IMG/VR virus record: IMGVR_UViG_3300042898_002638
Coordinates: 1 to 57,565 of that record
Source of the DNA: a virus
DNA: 57,565 nucleotides
Reading direction: 5' to 3' (one strand)
A program made the position numbers and the translations under genes. Positions 17,165-26,577 of the stretch are shown in pieces (the first letter of the stretch is position 1; each line of letters opens with the position of its first letter). The notes below the pieces were generated by a model. It saw only the letters and a list, made by a program, of their open reading frames with translations. It made no database searches and had not been told where the DNA came from.

Positions 17165-18183
17165 TATAGATATGTTTCTAAGCCGCCCCGGCGTGTCAAG
17201 TCCTGTGTACAGCAACTGATGCCGCCGTCCCAGAAATAACTATGTCGCAGTTCACTAATGATTGGATTGATACGATGCCGTTTACAGAAATCAAACACAT
17301 CTCTGTTGTACGCACTGAAGATAACGTTTTCTTCGTCCAGCACTAAACAATTGACATCAAACACTGTTTCGGCAACAAAGCCGGTCCACTTGTTCAAGTA
17401 TGTGTCAACAAACTTTGTAAACTCCTGTGTGGGGGTTTGTCCTTGCACATACCATGCTCCTGGACTTTGTTCGTACTTGAACTTGCCTATTTCCATGGCT
17501 GCCCAGATACTGCTATCCCAAATCTTTAGCACTTCCCATCCTGGAAAGTCCTTGGCAAGATCTAAGTTGACATCGTGCTTGCTAGACAAGATAACACCGG
17601 GCTTGAGAATAGCAAACACAGCATCGCCGTGCCCGTCTGTCACTGCTTCGTGGATGCGATACTCTGGACCTAAACAATTGTCCACAATCCAACGTGTTTG
17701 TTCTGGCTTTAGATAATCACTGTTGTCAAAGAATATGTCACGCCCTACACGCACAATACAACTGGCACTTGCTTGATTTAAGATACAGTCAGCATCCCAA
17801 CGTCCATTATGGGGACTGACAACCTGGTCAGCATAATCTGCACAAATATCATCAAGTTCTTCCATTGGTAACACACGCAGTAACTTTTGACCCAGACTGA
17901 TTTGCCAGTCACGTGGAGTCAACGGAGGCAAAGGTGCACCACCGTTTTCTGTTTGCCACCACACAAATTGATCCTTAGGAGGCAAATTAGGACGACGTAC
18001 ACGGGCACCATAGGTTTCGATGGTCTTTTGCAGGTTGTTTAAATCTTCCTCAGTCTCGGCTAGAATTTGTTGTAGTTGATTGCGCACCTGCGGATTGTCA
18101 ATAAAGTCAAAATAGTCTGGACTGTAAGCACGACCCACAATAACTTCTTCTAAGGGTTGCCAACTGGTGTAGGAATTAATCAT
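17164..18183 (-). CDS. Glycine amidinotransferase-like enzyme
   Basis: 339 residues. The N-terminus SYTSWQPLEEVIVGRAY matches the opening strand of arginine:glycine amidinotransferases and related guanidino-modifying enzymes. DGHGDAVFAIL (H185) supplies the catalytic His, and WDADCILNQ is near the expected acidic residue. The C-terminal DGGISCCTQDL carries the nucleophile Cys (C324 or C325). The family moves an amidino group from arginine to an amine, or hydrolyses guanidines. Here it probably modifies an amino sugar or similar acceptor of the island; the acceptor is inference. Confidence 0.75.
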   Translation of the reverse strand: MINSYTSWQPLEEVIVGRAYSPDYFDFIDNPQVRNQLQQILAETEEDLNNLQKTIETYGARVRRPNLPPKDQFVWWQTENGGAPLPPLTPRDWQISLGQKLLRVLPMEELDDICADYADQVVSPHNGRWDADCILNQASASCIVRVGRDIFFDNSDYLKPEQTRWIVDNCLGPEYRIHEAVTDGHGDAVFAILKPGVILSSKHDVNLDLAKDFPGWEVLKIWDSSIWAAMEIGKFKYEQSPGAWYVQGQTPTQEFTKFVDTYLNKWTGFVAETVFDVNCLVLDEENVIFSAYNRDVFDFCKRHRINPIISELRHSYFWDGGISCCTQDLTRRGGLETYL

Positions 18184-19363
18184 TGTGTATTCTTTCTAAT
18201 AGAGTATTTAATCTGTGGGCTTTTGTGCTACAAAATAACTGTTGGTTGTGTTCAACATCTGATCGGCAAGATTCAAACCATGTGTGTAGGTCTTGTGACT
18301 TTAGTTGTGCTATTACTGATCGTACCGCAATCCACCGTTCTGTGTTGTTTTGTATTGTATCGTAACTGTTGTCTACGACATGATCAAATGTACGATAACC
18401 CAACTCTCTCAATGCGGACAAGGATCCTGGGCATCCTACTACAACAAAAGGTTGACCGTGTTTGATGGCTTTGAATGTTTTTTCAGTTAAAAACGCACCA
18501 CCTGATCCGTCTGCATCAAAATGTGTTTCCAATACTATATTACAGTAACTATCTGTAAAATGATTGGTTTCTATTAGGTGATGATCGTTGTGTTGTTCGT
18601 GTGTAAGTGCATCGCAACTGTATGGACCGTTGCTTAAAAACTGGTTGATATCTGTCCTGATTTCAAGTGTGTCAACTTCGATGGGATTGTCAGTTTCGGC
18701 TTCGTCTGTAGTAACGTCTGTCCTATAACTCCAGTAACTGTTGTTCAACAACCCTGTACGATGTAGGTCTGTCATCGCAGTGGCCCGCCACCATTTGTGT
18801 GTTCTGCTTAATACGGTAAAGTCACGCAATCGCCGATTGGTGTGTACAGGTGTTGGGGGTATTGCTTGATTACGATGCCAGTATAGAAGTTCGTGATCTG
18901 GAAAATATGCAAAGCCAGGAATACCTTCGGCCGCAGTATTGCCACTGACAAACCGATAGCAGCAGGGTGGCAGCAAATGATTTTGACACAGTTCATCTAG
19001 TCGATCTTTAATACGGAATGGATTGTCACCTTCGTGATAGTAAAACAGCACAGTCAGTTCTTCTCGCCGTAATTGACGTCGTACTACCTCAGTCATTAAG
19101 GCAAAGTAATCAACATCAAAGTTAAAAAAGCCTAGTCCTACTGTGTAGTAAGCACCACTTGTAAGATTGCTAAGGTCAGATAACTTGTACTTGATGCCGT
19201 GTGTGTTGAAATGTTCATACAACTCAGCAGGAACTGTGTTGGGCCAATGCTGTACAAATTCACGCCATTCTGCAGTGTAAGGTTGTGCCTGCCAACGTGC
19301 CAGTGCAGGATATGCTTTGTTACGAACTACGCGGTCAGCAACGAAGTTATTTGCGTAGTCCAT
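18176..19363 (-). CDS. GT10/exostosin-like glycosyltransferase 2
   Basis: 395 residues. The C-terminal signature FLTEKTFKAIKHGQPF is followed by LRELGYRTFDHVVDNSYD. The upstream VLSRTHKWWRATAM parallels the basic loop of its homologues. No membrane segment. It overlaps its neighbours by 8 and 17 bases, so it is co-transcribed with the gene at 19347 and the amidinotransferase. The paired homologous genes may add consecutive sugars. Confidence 0.65.
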   Translation of the reverse strand: MDYANNFVADRVVRNKAYPALARWQAQPYTAEWREFVQHWPNTVPAELYEHFNTHGIKYKLSDLSNLTSGAYYTVGLGFFNFDVDYFALMTEVVRRQLRREELTVLFYYHEGDNPFRIKDRLDELCQNHLLPPCCYRFVSGNTAAEGIPGFAYFPDHELLYWHRNQAIPPTPVHTNRRLRDFTVLSRTHKWWRATAMTDLHRTGLLNNSYWSYRTDVTTDEAETDNPIEVDTLEIRTDINQFLSNGPYSCDALTHEQHNDHHLIETNHFTDSYCNIVLETHFDADGSGGAFLTEKTFKAIKHGQPFVVVGCPGSLSALRELGYRTFDHVVDNSYDTIQNNTERWIAVRSVIAQLKSQDLHTWFESCRSDVEHNQQLFCSTKAHRLNTLLERIHND

Positions 19364-20480
19364 GGAGCATGCCAGTTAGTTCTGGCCATAATACGTTTGT
19401 CAGGCCACCCCTGTAAAAATGGCGGAAGTTGTGTTCCACAATAGGTAAACACGCACGATGTATTGATTGGCGCTCTCGCTCGCTTTGATTGTCTAGATCT
19501 TTTAGTAATTGAGCGACCTTTTCCACACGTAGTACGTCGTTAGTTTCAGTATCATATGTCTCATCAAATATGTCATCAAAAGTTTTAAATCCGTAACTGC
19601 GCATATACTCTAAACTGTTCACAGGTGCAACCAATACAAATGGCATTTCTAATGCAATTGCTTTGAATGTTTTTTCTGTTATGTGTGTTCTGCGTCCAAA
19701 GTATACAGTTTCGGTAGGAACATATACCAAACTGTCTTGTGCTTCTGCATAGTTACCTAGCCAGCAACTGGTCATTTGTTGCGATTCTTCTCCTGCAAAC
19801 AATCTTGGTAATGCGGCCTGTTCAAACACTTGCGAAATGTCTGGATATGTGTTACAATACTTGTTGGCCACAACACTTATGTCAACGTTTTCGTATTGGC
19901 ATACTCGTGGCACACTGATATAGTTATGTTCTAAACCTTGTTTGAATACATTATACAAAAACAACACACGATGATCACGCTTGCCGCCTACAATACGATT
20001 GGGACTCATAAAAGTCCGGGTGGGCGCACGATCTCTTGCACGAGGAATCAAGAATGACTTATCATACCCACGGAACCAGTCTTGACAAGCCCACCCGTGG
20101 TAAAAATAATAGTGACTTTTCCATCCGTATGTTTCACACAGACGTTCAACATACTCGCCATGTTCGCTTACAATTATGTGCCCTACTGATTTAGGAAATA
20201 CTTCAGTCCATTTAGTTTTGTCTTCATTCCAGCGTCTGCCTATGTCGACATTGCGCATTTTTACCTCGTCGAACAATGGTTTATATTCATCTATCCAACA
20301 CGGTTCTTGATCATGCATCCACACATAGTCGGTTTCTACAATGTCATCACTGCCCAAGTTAAATAAAGCATCCGGGTTGGTTCTTCCCGGTGGATCACAA
20401 AAAAACAATCTCGTACCTGGTAGATTTTTTTCTATCCAAGGCCAAAAAGTATTATTATAAATCTCGTCTATTCTTATCAT
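19347..20480 (-). CDS. GT10/exostosin-like glycosyltransferase 3
   Basis: 377 residues. YVWMHDQEPCW (about residue 52) matches VVVHDQEPLN in the protein at 42711. HITEKTFKAIALEMPFV and YGFKTFDDIFDETYD are the family signature. FLYNVFKQGLEHNYI fills the middle. The ATG (20480) shares the tetranucleotide CATG with the ATG of the divergent repeat-protein gene, so there is no intergenic space between them. Confidence 0.65.
   Translation of the reverse strand: MIRIDEIYNNTFWPWIEKNLPGTRLFFCDPPGRTNPDALFNLGSDDIVETDYVWMHDQEPCWIDEYKPLFDEVKMRNVDIGRRWNEDKTKWTEVFPKSVGHIIVSEHGEYVERLCETYGWKSHYYFYHGWACQDWFRGYDKSFLIPRARDRAPTRTFMSPNRIVGGKRDHRVLFLYNVFKQGLEHNYISVPRVCQYENVDISVVANKYCNTYPDISQVFEQAALPRLFAGEESQQMTSCWLGNYAEAQDSLVYVPTETVYFGRRTHITEKTFKAIALEMPFVLVAPVNSLEYMRSYGFKTFDDIFDETYDTETNDVLRVEKVAQLLKDLDNQSERERQSIHRACLPIVEHNFRHFYRGGLTNVLWPELTGMLHGLRK
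20456..20463 (+). promoter_or_regulatory. Late-promoter-like TATAAATC
   Basis: Seven of eight matches to TATAAATA, on the + strand inside the divergent glycosyltransferase gene, 15 bases before the ATG of the repeat protein. Predicted start about 20469. Confidence 0.4.
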
Positions 20481-23310
20481 GTTTGATGTATTTTATTCTG
20501 GAAAAAAGCCCAATTTGTTTGCGCATGAGCAGGCAGTAGATACCATTGAACAAGCGCAACAGCAGAGTCGTACACGTTTCTTTTGGTTTGTAAATTACTT
20601 ATCGGACTACGCTGGCTTTGATTTTCTTTGGGAGCCAGTGCCCTGGCAAGCACATCAACGTCATGCTTGGGCAAGTCAACACCAACCAGACTCGGGCACA
20701 TACCTTGTGCCTACAGTAGGCTACACAGACACAAACTATCACACCGATGTAGTATTGCATAGAATCAACAATGAAGAGTCATGGAAAATACACGAAGCGA
20801 TAGATCAAGAGTCTTGGGACTGGTCCTGGCATCCAGATCCAGCAGAGCCGCCCTACATTTATGTGTTTGGTAATCAATGGAACTTTCCTGAATACAAAGC
20901 CAGTGTAGAGTATGTTGTTCCTGGAGCGACAGAACGCAAGTACATGGATCTAAAAACAACTAGACTATCGCAGCCACAGTTGTTTGCACATAATCTAGCA
21001 GTGAGCAAGTTTGATTATTCGTGGGAACCTAATCCTTTTGATCCTCCTTATGTGTATGTTTTTGGTAATCAATGGAATTCTGGAGTATTAGAACCCACGA
21101 TAGTTTATACAGTACCCGGCGCAACAGAAATCAAGTATGTAGATGACATTGTGGCTACAGTAGCATCTAGCCCTGCAGACTTTGATGTGTTGCATGATGT
21201 TGCTGACTTTGATTATTCCTGGAGACCCGACCCCACGGATCCAGATTACATATACGTGTTTGGCAACGAATGGCACACAGCAGAGATCATGCCCACAGTA
21301 GAATATCGTGTGGGCAATGCCACTGAACGCAAATACGTAGACTATCCTCGAGCCAGATTACCTGTACGTCAAGACAATAAATGGCACACAGTAGAAGATT
21401 GTGATTGGGATTATTCCTGGATTCCTGACCCAGGTGATCCGCCCTACATCTATGTGTTTGGCAATCAGTGGCATTCAGCAGAGATCATGCCCACTGTTAC
21501 CTACACTGTTCTGGGTGCCACTGAACGCAAGTATATGGATTACCCACGTGCTCAACTGCGGGCAACACAGCTACACTGGGACAATATTACACATCACGAC
21601 TACGAGTTTGATTACTCCTGGCAGCCAGAACCAGGAGAGCCACCCATGATATATGTGTTTGGAAATCAACACTGGCCAGCAGAAAAGATGCCCATGTTGC
21701 GCTACTGTGCAGAACCCGAGGACGAAGGTTTGCCTGTCAAATATGTAGACTATCCTAGAGCCACGCTAGTACCCAACAAAACAATGTGGGTGCTACCTGA
21801 GGGTGTGCGTGAAGAACACGTGGACTTCACTTGGGTTCCCGATCCTGGCGAACCTGCTTACATCTATCAGTTTGCTACACAATGGCAAAAGACCGGTGGC
21901 CCACAGTATCATGTACCTGGTGCAACTGAAACCAAGTACCTGGAGCATGTAGAGATCAAAATTGAAACTGCTACAGTTCCTATTGTGGAGATTGATCACT
22001 TGGATGGTGGTGCAGGTAACATTCCCAATACCGTCAAACGCATACGTTACTTTGACAACTATAAAGATACACTTGTACGTTTAGCCAAAAGTCTTGTCGG
22101 TGAGCATGAGTTTGTATGGGTATGTAGCAGTATTTGTGACTACACTGACTTTGACTTTTCGTGGCACCCAGAAAAATGGCAAAGCACAATGTTGCATGTG
22201 TTTGCCAGCAATGAACAAAAGTTTGGAGATACATTCTACATGCACGTTCCTACATTTGCGGCTCGTGCAGAAAAGAAAGCCTTGTTGGAATGGTATTCAG
22301 TAAACTATGTGCCCAAGATTCGTGTTCCACGCAGGCCCATGCCTGTGATACAGCACACAGAAGACAGTCATGTAGATGCAGTCAAGAACGCAACATGGTC
22401 AGGTCCATTGGCCACATTCACCACAACTGATTATGTTCCGGACAATGTAGTCACAGTTCCACTATGGCGCACCGAAACCAAAACTATTGTGCCATTGAGT
22501 AAAGGTGCTGCCAGTGTGATTGTTCCGCGAGTAGCAGTAGGTGATATTCGTACACAGTTATATGATTACCCGTACATTAATAAAACACAACGTGTAGGTA
22601 AGGAACATCCGTTAGACGTTGTGTTTATCAGCAATGGCGAAAAGTATGCTGGTTTTCATGAACAACAGTTATATCAATCAGTACAAAGAGACGGGCTTGA
22701 CTGCAATCACATACATCATTCTGCAGGCGTAAACGGTCGAGTGGCAGCATACCAAGCAGCCGCCAGGTCAAGCACAACACCTTGGTTCTTTGCTGTGTTT
22801 GCCAAGCTAGAAGTTGATCCCAAGTTTGACTGGACATGGCAACCTGATCGTATGCAACAGGCCAAGCACTACATCTTCCACGCATACAATCCTGTGAATG
22901 GATTGACATATGGTCACCAAGCTATGATTGCCTACAATAAGAAAATGGTGTTGGAGAATGTTGGAACAGGATTAGACTTTACACTGGATCAACCACATGA
23001 AGTTGTGCCCGTGCTCAGTGGTGTAGCCAACTATAATGAAACACCTTGGATGGCCTGGCGCACTGCATTCCGCGAAGTGCTTAAACTAAAGGCCAGTCTG
23101 CCAGATGTAGAAAGTGAATACCGACTCCGTATGTGGCTCAGTAATTCTGGCGAAGTCCCAAATGCAGAATGGAGTCAGTGGGGTGCAGAAGATGCAGTAG
23201 AGTACTACGACGAAGTAGGCGGCGACTTTGCGGCTCTAAAGAAAAGTTACGAGTGGTCTTGGCTGGCCAGTTATGCGTTTATGCGACGCAGTCTACAACC
23301 TGATCGCTAA
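20479..23310 (+). CDS. 943-aa repeat protein with degenerate GT-A-like domain
   Basis: A recurring unit of the form F(D/W)YSWxPDPxxPPYIYVFGNQW then VPGATExKYxD appears with its WxP Trp region near residues 47, 114, 178, 244, 310, 377, 450, 558 and 783. The period is 64-67 residues for the first six and then widens. The last unit lies inside a C-terminal domain (DVVFISNGEKY, TPWFFAVF, WMAWRTAFREVLKL) that matches the 308-residue glycosyltransferase at 3123, but without its DGDN. The repeats thus look like amplified copies of the middle of that domain. No signal peptide or membrane segment. Function unknown; binding scaffold or fibre-like role are both possible. Confidence 0.8.
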   Translation: MFDVFYSGKKPNLFAHEQAVDTIEQAQQQSRTRFFWFVNYLSDYAGFDFLWEPVPWQAHQRHAWASQHQPDSGTYLVPTVGYTDTNYHTDVVLHRINNEESWKIHEAIDQESWDWSWHPDPAEPPYIYVFGNQWNFPEYKASVEYVVPGATERKYMDLKTTRLSQPQLFAHNLAVSKFDYSWEPNPFDPPYVYVFGNQWNSGVLEPTIVYTVPGATEIKYVDDIVATVASSPADFDVLHDVADFDYSWRPDPTDPDYIYVFGNEWHTAEIMPTVEYRVGNATERKYVDYPRARLPVRQDNKWHTVEDCDWDYSWIPDPGDPPYIYVFGNQWHSAEIMPTVTYTVLGATERKYMDYPRAQLRATQLHWDNITHHDYEFDYSWQPEPGEPPMIYVFGNQHWPAEKMPMLRYCAEPEDEGLPVKYVDYPRATLVPNKTMWVLPEGVREEHVDFTWVPDPGEPAYIYQFATQWQKTGGPQYHVPGATETKYLEHVEIKIETATVPIVEIDHLDGGAGNIPNTVKRIRYFDNYKDTLVRLAKSLVGEHEFVWVCSSICDYTDFDFSWHPEKWQSTMLHVFASNEQKFGDTFYMHVPTFAARAEKKALLEWYSVNYVPKIRVPRRPMPVIQHTEDSHVDAVKNATWSGPLATFTTTDYVPDNVVTVPLWRTETKTIVPLSKGAASVIVPRVAVGDIRTQLYDYPYINKTQRVGKEHPLDVVFISNGEKYAGFHEQQLYQSVQRDGLDCNHIHHSAGVNGRVAAYQAAARSSTTPWFFAVFAKLEVDPKFDWTWQPDRMQQAKHYIFHAYNPVNGLTYGHQAMIAYNKKMVLENVGTGLDFTLDQPHEVVPVLSGVANYNETPWMAWRTAFREVLKLKASLPDVESEYRLRMWLSNSGEVPNAEWSQWGAEDAVEYYDEVGGDFAALKKSYEWSWLASYAFMRRSLQPDR
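20600..22900 (+). repeat. Nine degenerate in-frame protein repeats
   Basis: Coding repeats inside the 943-residue protein. Units 2-6 (about 20810-21750) are the most alike, also at DNA level (for example TATGTGTTTGGCAATCAGTGG-like stretches recur). Outer units keep mainly the FDxxWxP and YxFxxxW positions. Confidence 0.8.
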
Positions 23311-24385
23311 TGTATTCAACTTCTAAGTCTGTTAGTTCGGGATAGATAGGCAGACTTAGCACACGACGAGCAAGACTAGAACTTGCGGCCAACATGTCTG
23401 GGCCAGGATATGCTCTATACAACGGTAGTTCGTGCAATGGGTTTATATAATGTACTCGTGTATCAATCTTACGCAGTGCAAGATTTGCTCGTAACGTATC
23501 ACGCCCATCGACATCTATAACAAACTTATGAACAGCATGATTGTGTGCATTGGTATCGTTGATCAAACACCGTATGTCTGTGTGTTTAAAACGATCACGC
23601 CAATGATCTGCAATCTTTTGTCTACGTGCTTGCCAGCGATCAATATGTCGAGATTTAACCAGCATGTGCGCACAGTCCAGTTCGCTCATGCGACTGTTAG
23701 TTCCTGGATTGCGATGTGTAGGTTTACCATTGTCTCTCCATGCTCGGGCATATTCTGCTAGATCTAAATTGTCTGTAACAACAGCACCACCATTGCCATA
23801 GCAAGCCAAGTTTTTCATAGGATCAAAACTAATTGCCGCACCACCTTTGCCTATTCTTGTGCAGTCAGCCGATAACCAATGTTGTGCGGCATCTTCGATT
23901 ATAAGAGTATCATGTTGTATCCATTGATTCCAAGAGCGAACATCACCGTGATGCGTAACTGCGGCACCGTACAACCCAACCATTGCAATTGCCTGATAAC
24001 TTAGTCCTGCTGGTATTGAATTAGTGTTTAATAAACCCTGCGCATCTGTATCAATGATGTGTATATCCCAGCCTGCACGTACGAATGCATTGGCAGTGGC
24101 CACATAGGTCATTGACGGTATCAGCACAGTAGGAGGATGCGGCACAGGAGATTCCATGGCCCAGTAATTGGCTAAGATTTCAAGTGCATGTGTGCCTGAA
24201 TGGCAAGTTACAGCATAGCGCACATGATTCTTTCGAGCAAGCCATGCTTCAAACTCCACAGTGTTGTTGCCGTTCATGAGTTGACCACTGCGAAGAACTT
24301 CGTCAGTCACATCTAGAATTTCTGTGCGGAGATTGCTATACTGTTTTTTTAAACCAGTAAACGGGATTGTAAGTCCGGTATTCAT
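23279..24385 (-). CDS. DegT/DnrJ/EryC1-type sugar aminotransferase
   Basis: 368 residues from the ATG at 24385 (ATGA overlap with the small gene upstream). Fold-type I PLP enzyme: CHSGTHALEI binds the phosphate, EDAAQHW (D165) contacts the pyridine nitrogen, and SFDPMKNLACYGNGG contains the Schiff-base lysine K191. GNxxM..L.CA and the C-terminal NPLHELPLY are typical. It would aminate a 3- or 4-keto nucleotide sugar, consistent with the epimerase gene in the same operon. Its end overlaps the convergent repeat-protein gene by 32 bases. Confidence 0.9.
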   Translation of the reverse strand: MNTGLTIPFTGLKKQYSNLRTEILDVTDEVLRSGQLMNGNNTVEFEAWLARKNHVRYAVTCHSGTHALEILANYWAMESPVPHPPTVLIPSMTYVATANAFVRAGWDIHIIDTDAQGLLNTNSIPAGLSYQAIAMVGLYGAAVTHHGDVRSWNQWIQHDTLIIEDAAQHWLSADCTRIGKGGAAISFDPMKNLACYGNGGAVVTDNLDLAEYARAWRDNGKPTHRNPGTNSRMSELDCAHMLVKSRHIDRWQARRQKIADHWRDRFKHTDIRCLINDTNAHNHAVHKFVIDVDGRDTLRANLALRKIDTRVHYINPLHELPLYRAYPGPDMLAASSSLARRVLSLPIYPELTDLEVEYISDQVVDCVA

Positions 24386-24561
24386 GCATTCTTTGCCCAG
24401 GCAATATACCCACCATTGGCATTGCTCCACGGGCAATACTGTTCCCACAATACGGTTGCTTGCTCTGGATTCTCTTTCATCAAGAGATCTAGACTATGCC
24501 GGGTCTTGTATCCTGCAAGACTCCAGTCATGATTTTTCAATGCAGTTTCTAAGTCATTCAT
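24382..24561 (-). CDS. Small hypothetical protein (59 aa)
   Basis: ATG at 24561, stop overlapping the aminotransferase ATG by 4 bases. Contains HDWSLAGYKTRHSLDLLM and ends CPWSNANGGYIAWAKNA; soluble, no known motif. No good Shine-Dalgarno is visible. The tight packing between epimerase and aminotransferase genes and the ATGA junction support it as a real gene. Confidence 0.65.
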   Translation of the reverse strand: MNDLETALKNHDWSLAGYKTRHSLDLLMKENPEQATVLWEQYCPWSNANGGYIAWAKNA

Positions 24562-24572
24562 TTTGTTTATCT

Positions 24573-25538
24573 TTAAAAAGTAGTTTGCCAGTATGAAGAT
24601 TCACTTAGCCACTTGTAGTAATTTTGGAATCCTTCTTCTACATCCACTTGGGGATCATATCCAAGCACAGTCCTTGCCTTCGTGATATTTAATGCACCGC
24701 GACTGGGAAAGTCTGCATCCTTGTCACAACATTCGATAGTACCTTGGCCCACAATCTTCACAATCATTTCTGCGGCTTCTAACAAACTCACTGAATGTGA
24801 TTTGGTAATGTTATATGTAGCATTACGTGCTGATTCAAGAATTGCGGCAGCCACAATACCATCAGCGGCATCATCTACATAGGTAAAATCTAACGTCTCC
24901 CCTGCCCCATTAACTCGGAGAACGCCACCTCGCATTGCTGTGAGCATAAATTTTGCAACAACTCGGTCCTCCACATCCAAGGGGCCGTATACAGCACTAG
25001 GCCTAATAATAGCGTAATCAAAAGCGCCGCGACGATGGTAGTCTTTGACAATGTCTTCTCCTGTTAATTTTAAGATGCCGTATTGGCCAATGGGTCGGCA
25101 ATTGTAGTCCTCTTCAACTTGATCTTCAAAGTCGCCATACACCATTGAACTACTAATGTACACAACACGACCGACATGATGTTTTTTGGCACTCTCACAA
25201 ACATTGATCAAGCCTTCACTCATTACACGACTGCCCCAAGCAGGGTTAGCATTGACAACTTTCTGCCGGGGAAAACTAGCCATGTGAATGACGACTTCGG
25301 GCCGGTGTTTATTTACTAACCAATCAAGATTGTCAGCATCAGTGATATCAATGTGATAGATGTTGTTGCCGGATATCTTTTTCAAACGTTCTGACATCAA
25401 GTAGTCAATTTCAGTGTGCGGAATGATTCCATAGTCGGTGCGTGTGTCAGTAACAACAACATCGTGTCCTTGTGATTCTAATCGTTGTACAACATTGTGT
25501 CCAATCAGCCCTAGTCCACCTGTTACTAATATTTTCAT
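24573..25538 (-). CDS. NAD-dependent nucleotide-sugar epimerase/dehydratase
   Basis: 321 residues from ATG 25538. Extended short-chain dehydrogenase: GGLGLIG (7-13) binds NAD, the catalytic set is S130/S131 with Y153 and K157 (YGILK), and RPSAVYGP and the C-terminal YDPQVDVEEGFQNY fit nucleotide-sugar epimerases. It likely prepares the sugar nucleotide that the aminotransferase then uses. It overlaps the upstream gene by 4 bases. Confidence 0.9.
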   Translation of the reverse strand: MKILVTGGLGLIGHNVVQRLESQGHDVVVTDTRTDYGIIPHTEIDYLMSERLKKISGNNIYHIDITDADNLDWLVNKHRPEVVIHMASFPRQKVVNANPAWGSRVMSEGLINVCESAKKHHVGRVVYISSSMVYGDFEDQVEEDYNCRPIGQYGILKLTGEDIVKDYHRRGAFDYAIIRPSAVYGPLDVEDRVVAKFMLTAMRGGVLRVNGAGETLDFTYVDDAADGIVAAAILESARNATYNITKSHSVSLLEAAEMIVKIVGQGTIECCDKDADFPSRGALNITKARTVLGYDPQVDVEEGFQNYYKWLSESSYWQTTF

Positions 25539-25864
25539 CTGTTGCCCCATTTCAATGTCCAAAAAGTTTGATCCTGTTCACTTAGTCTTGCCATTATACG
25601 ATACAAGTGCCCGTAACTAGCAATATCTGCTTGACGAGTCCAATAAGGTTTTTCTACCGCATGTTCCATGATGAACTTACCAGCATCTGATTCCTGCCAT
25701 TCATATATAGGTTGTGCTACATACAAATCAGGATCGTCTACATCGCCCATACGTATCTGGTGTACGCACACGTCACAAAACTTTACAGCCTTGCCTCCAA
25801 TGATTTTAACCTGTTCGGGTTGCCATTGTTTGTATTCGTCTGGATAAGTGCTTGTTATTGCCAT
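25535..25864 (-). CDS. Hypothetical protein (109 aa)
   Basis: 109 residues with FCDVCVHQIRMGDVDDPD, a CxxC that could bind metal, and a Trp-rich C-terminus. Family not recognised. First gene of the leftward epimerase/aminotransferase unit, with a TTGCTA-N17-TATACT promoter just upstream and almost no leader. Confidence 0.7.
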   Translation of the reverse strand: MAITSTYPDEYKQWQPEQVKIIGGKAVKFCDVCVHQIRMGDVDDPDLYVAQPIYEWQESDAGKFIMEHAVEKPYWTRQADIASYGHLYRIMARLSEQDQTFWTLKWGNR

Positions 25865-25869
25865 ACACT

Positions 25870-25898
25870 AGTATAGCATGAGGATTAGTTTTTAGCAA
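25870..25898 (-). promoter_or_regulatory. Sigma70-type promoter
   Basis: On the minus strand TTGCTA (25893-25898), 17-base spacer, TATACT (25870-25875); the ATG at 25864 is only six bases beyond. It overlaps the end of the thyX gene region. Confidence 0.5.
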
Positions 25899-26577
25899 CC
25901 AAGTCGGCTACCATTGGAAAGATTGCTGTGATGGCTATAGCGCAAGCTCTTGCAATTTCCATATGCTCTTTTTGTGTGCCATTGGCCGCACGTAGTTCAA
26001 TGTAATGAATCCATGAACGTAGTGTACCATTCATGTACATACGGCTAATAGTAAGTCCTTCGGGTAGCACAGCACGTGCCTGTTCTTTGGCAATGCCATT
26101 TTTAATTGCCCAAGAGTATTCTTGTTTGACACTAAACAGCACACGCCGCTGAGCACGTTCCCATTCAAATGCAATCAACCGTTGCTGTTCATCTGACAGA
26201 TCTAGTTCTACACTGTTCTGACGATTTTTTGCGTCTTGGAATCGTGCTTCACGCAGAACAAACGCTTCATCGAGTTCTTGTGTAGGATCAGCATAACGCT
26301 GAGAGAACTCTTGAAAACTAAAACTACGATGACGTAAGATCTGTCTTGCAATATCACGTGTGGTTGTAATTTCCATACAGGCCGAAACCATTTCCAGTGG
26401 GCTCCAGTGTTGGTGTCGAACTAGATATCGGATTAGTTTTTCACTGGTTTCTGTGTTGAGTTGATTGGCAGGATTGCTGACACGGGCGCAGTACGCAATT
26501 AGTTCTTGCGCATCTGCAACACCCTGGTCAGCAAACTCCTGGGTTGGTTGGCTGTAAGATACAAGTTGTATTTTCAT
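25885..26577 (-). CDS. thyX: Flavin-dependent thymidylate synthase
   Basis: 230 residues. The ThyX signature RHRSFSFQEFSQRY (R82 to Y95) binds FAD and dUMP, and the C-terminal LRSWIHYIELRAANGTQKE is the second dUMP-binding helix. It makes dTMP from dUMP using methylene-tetrahydrofolate and NADPH, feeding phage DNA synthesis. It overlaps the preceding gene by 4 bases (ATGA). Confidence 0.97.
   Translation of the reverse strand: MKIQLVSYSQPTQEFADQGVADAQELIAYCARVSNPANQLNTETSEKLIRYLVRHQHWSPLEMVSACMEITTTRDIARQILRHRSFSFQEFSQRYADPTQELDEAFVLREARFQDAKNRQNSVELDLSDEQQRLIAFEWERAQRRVLFSVKQEYSWAIKNGIAKEQARAVLPEGLTISRMYMNGTLRSWIHYIELRAANGTQKEHMEIARACAIAITAIFPMVADLVAKN

Noticed and set aside
20600-22900. 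CRISPR or tandem DNA repeat array
   Set aside because: The repeats are in-frame protein repeats with divergent DNA and no constant direct repeat/spacer pattern.
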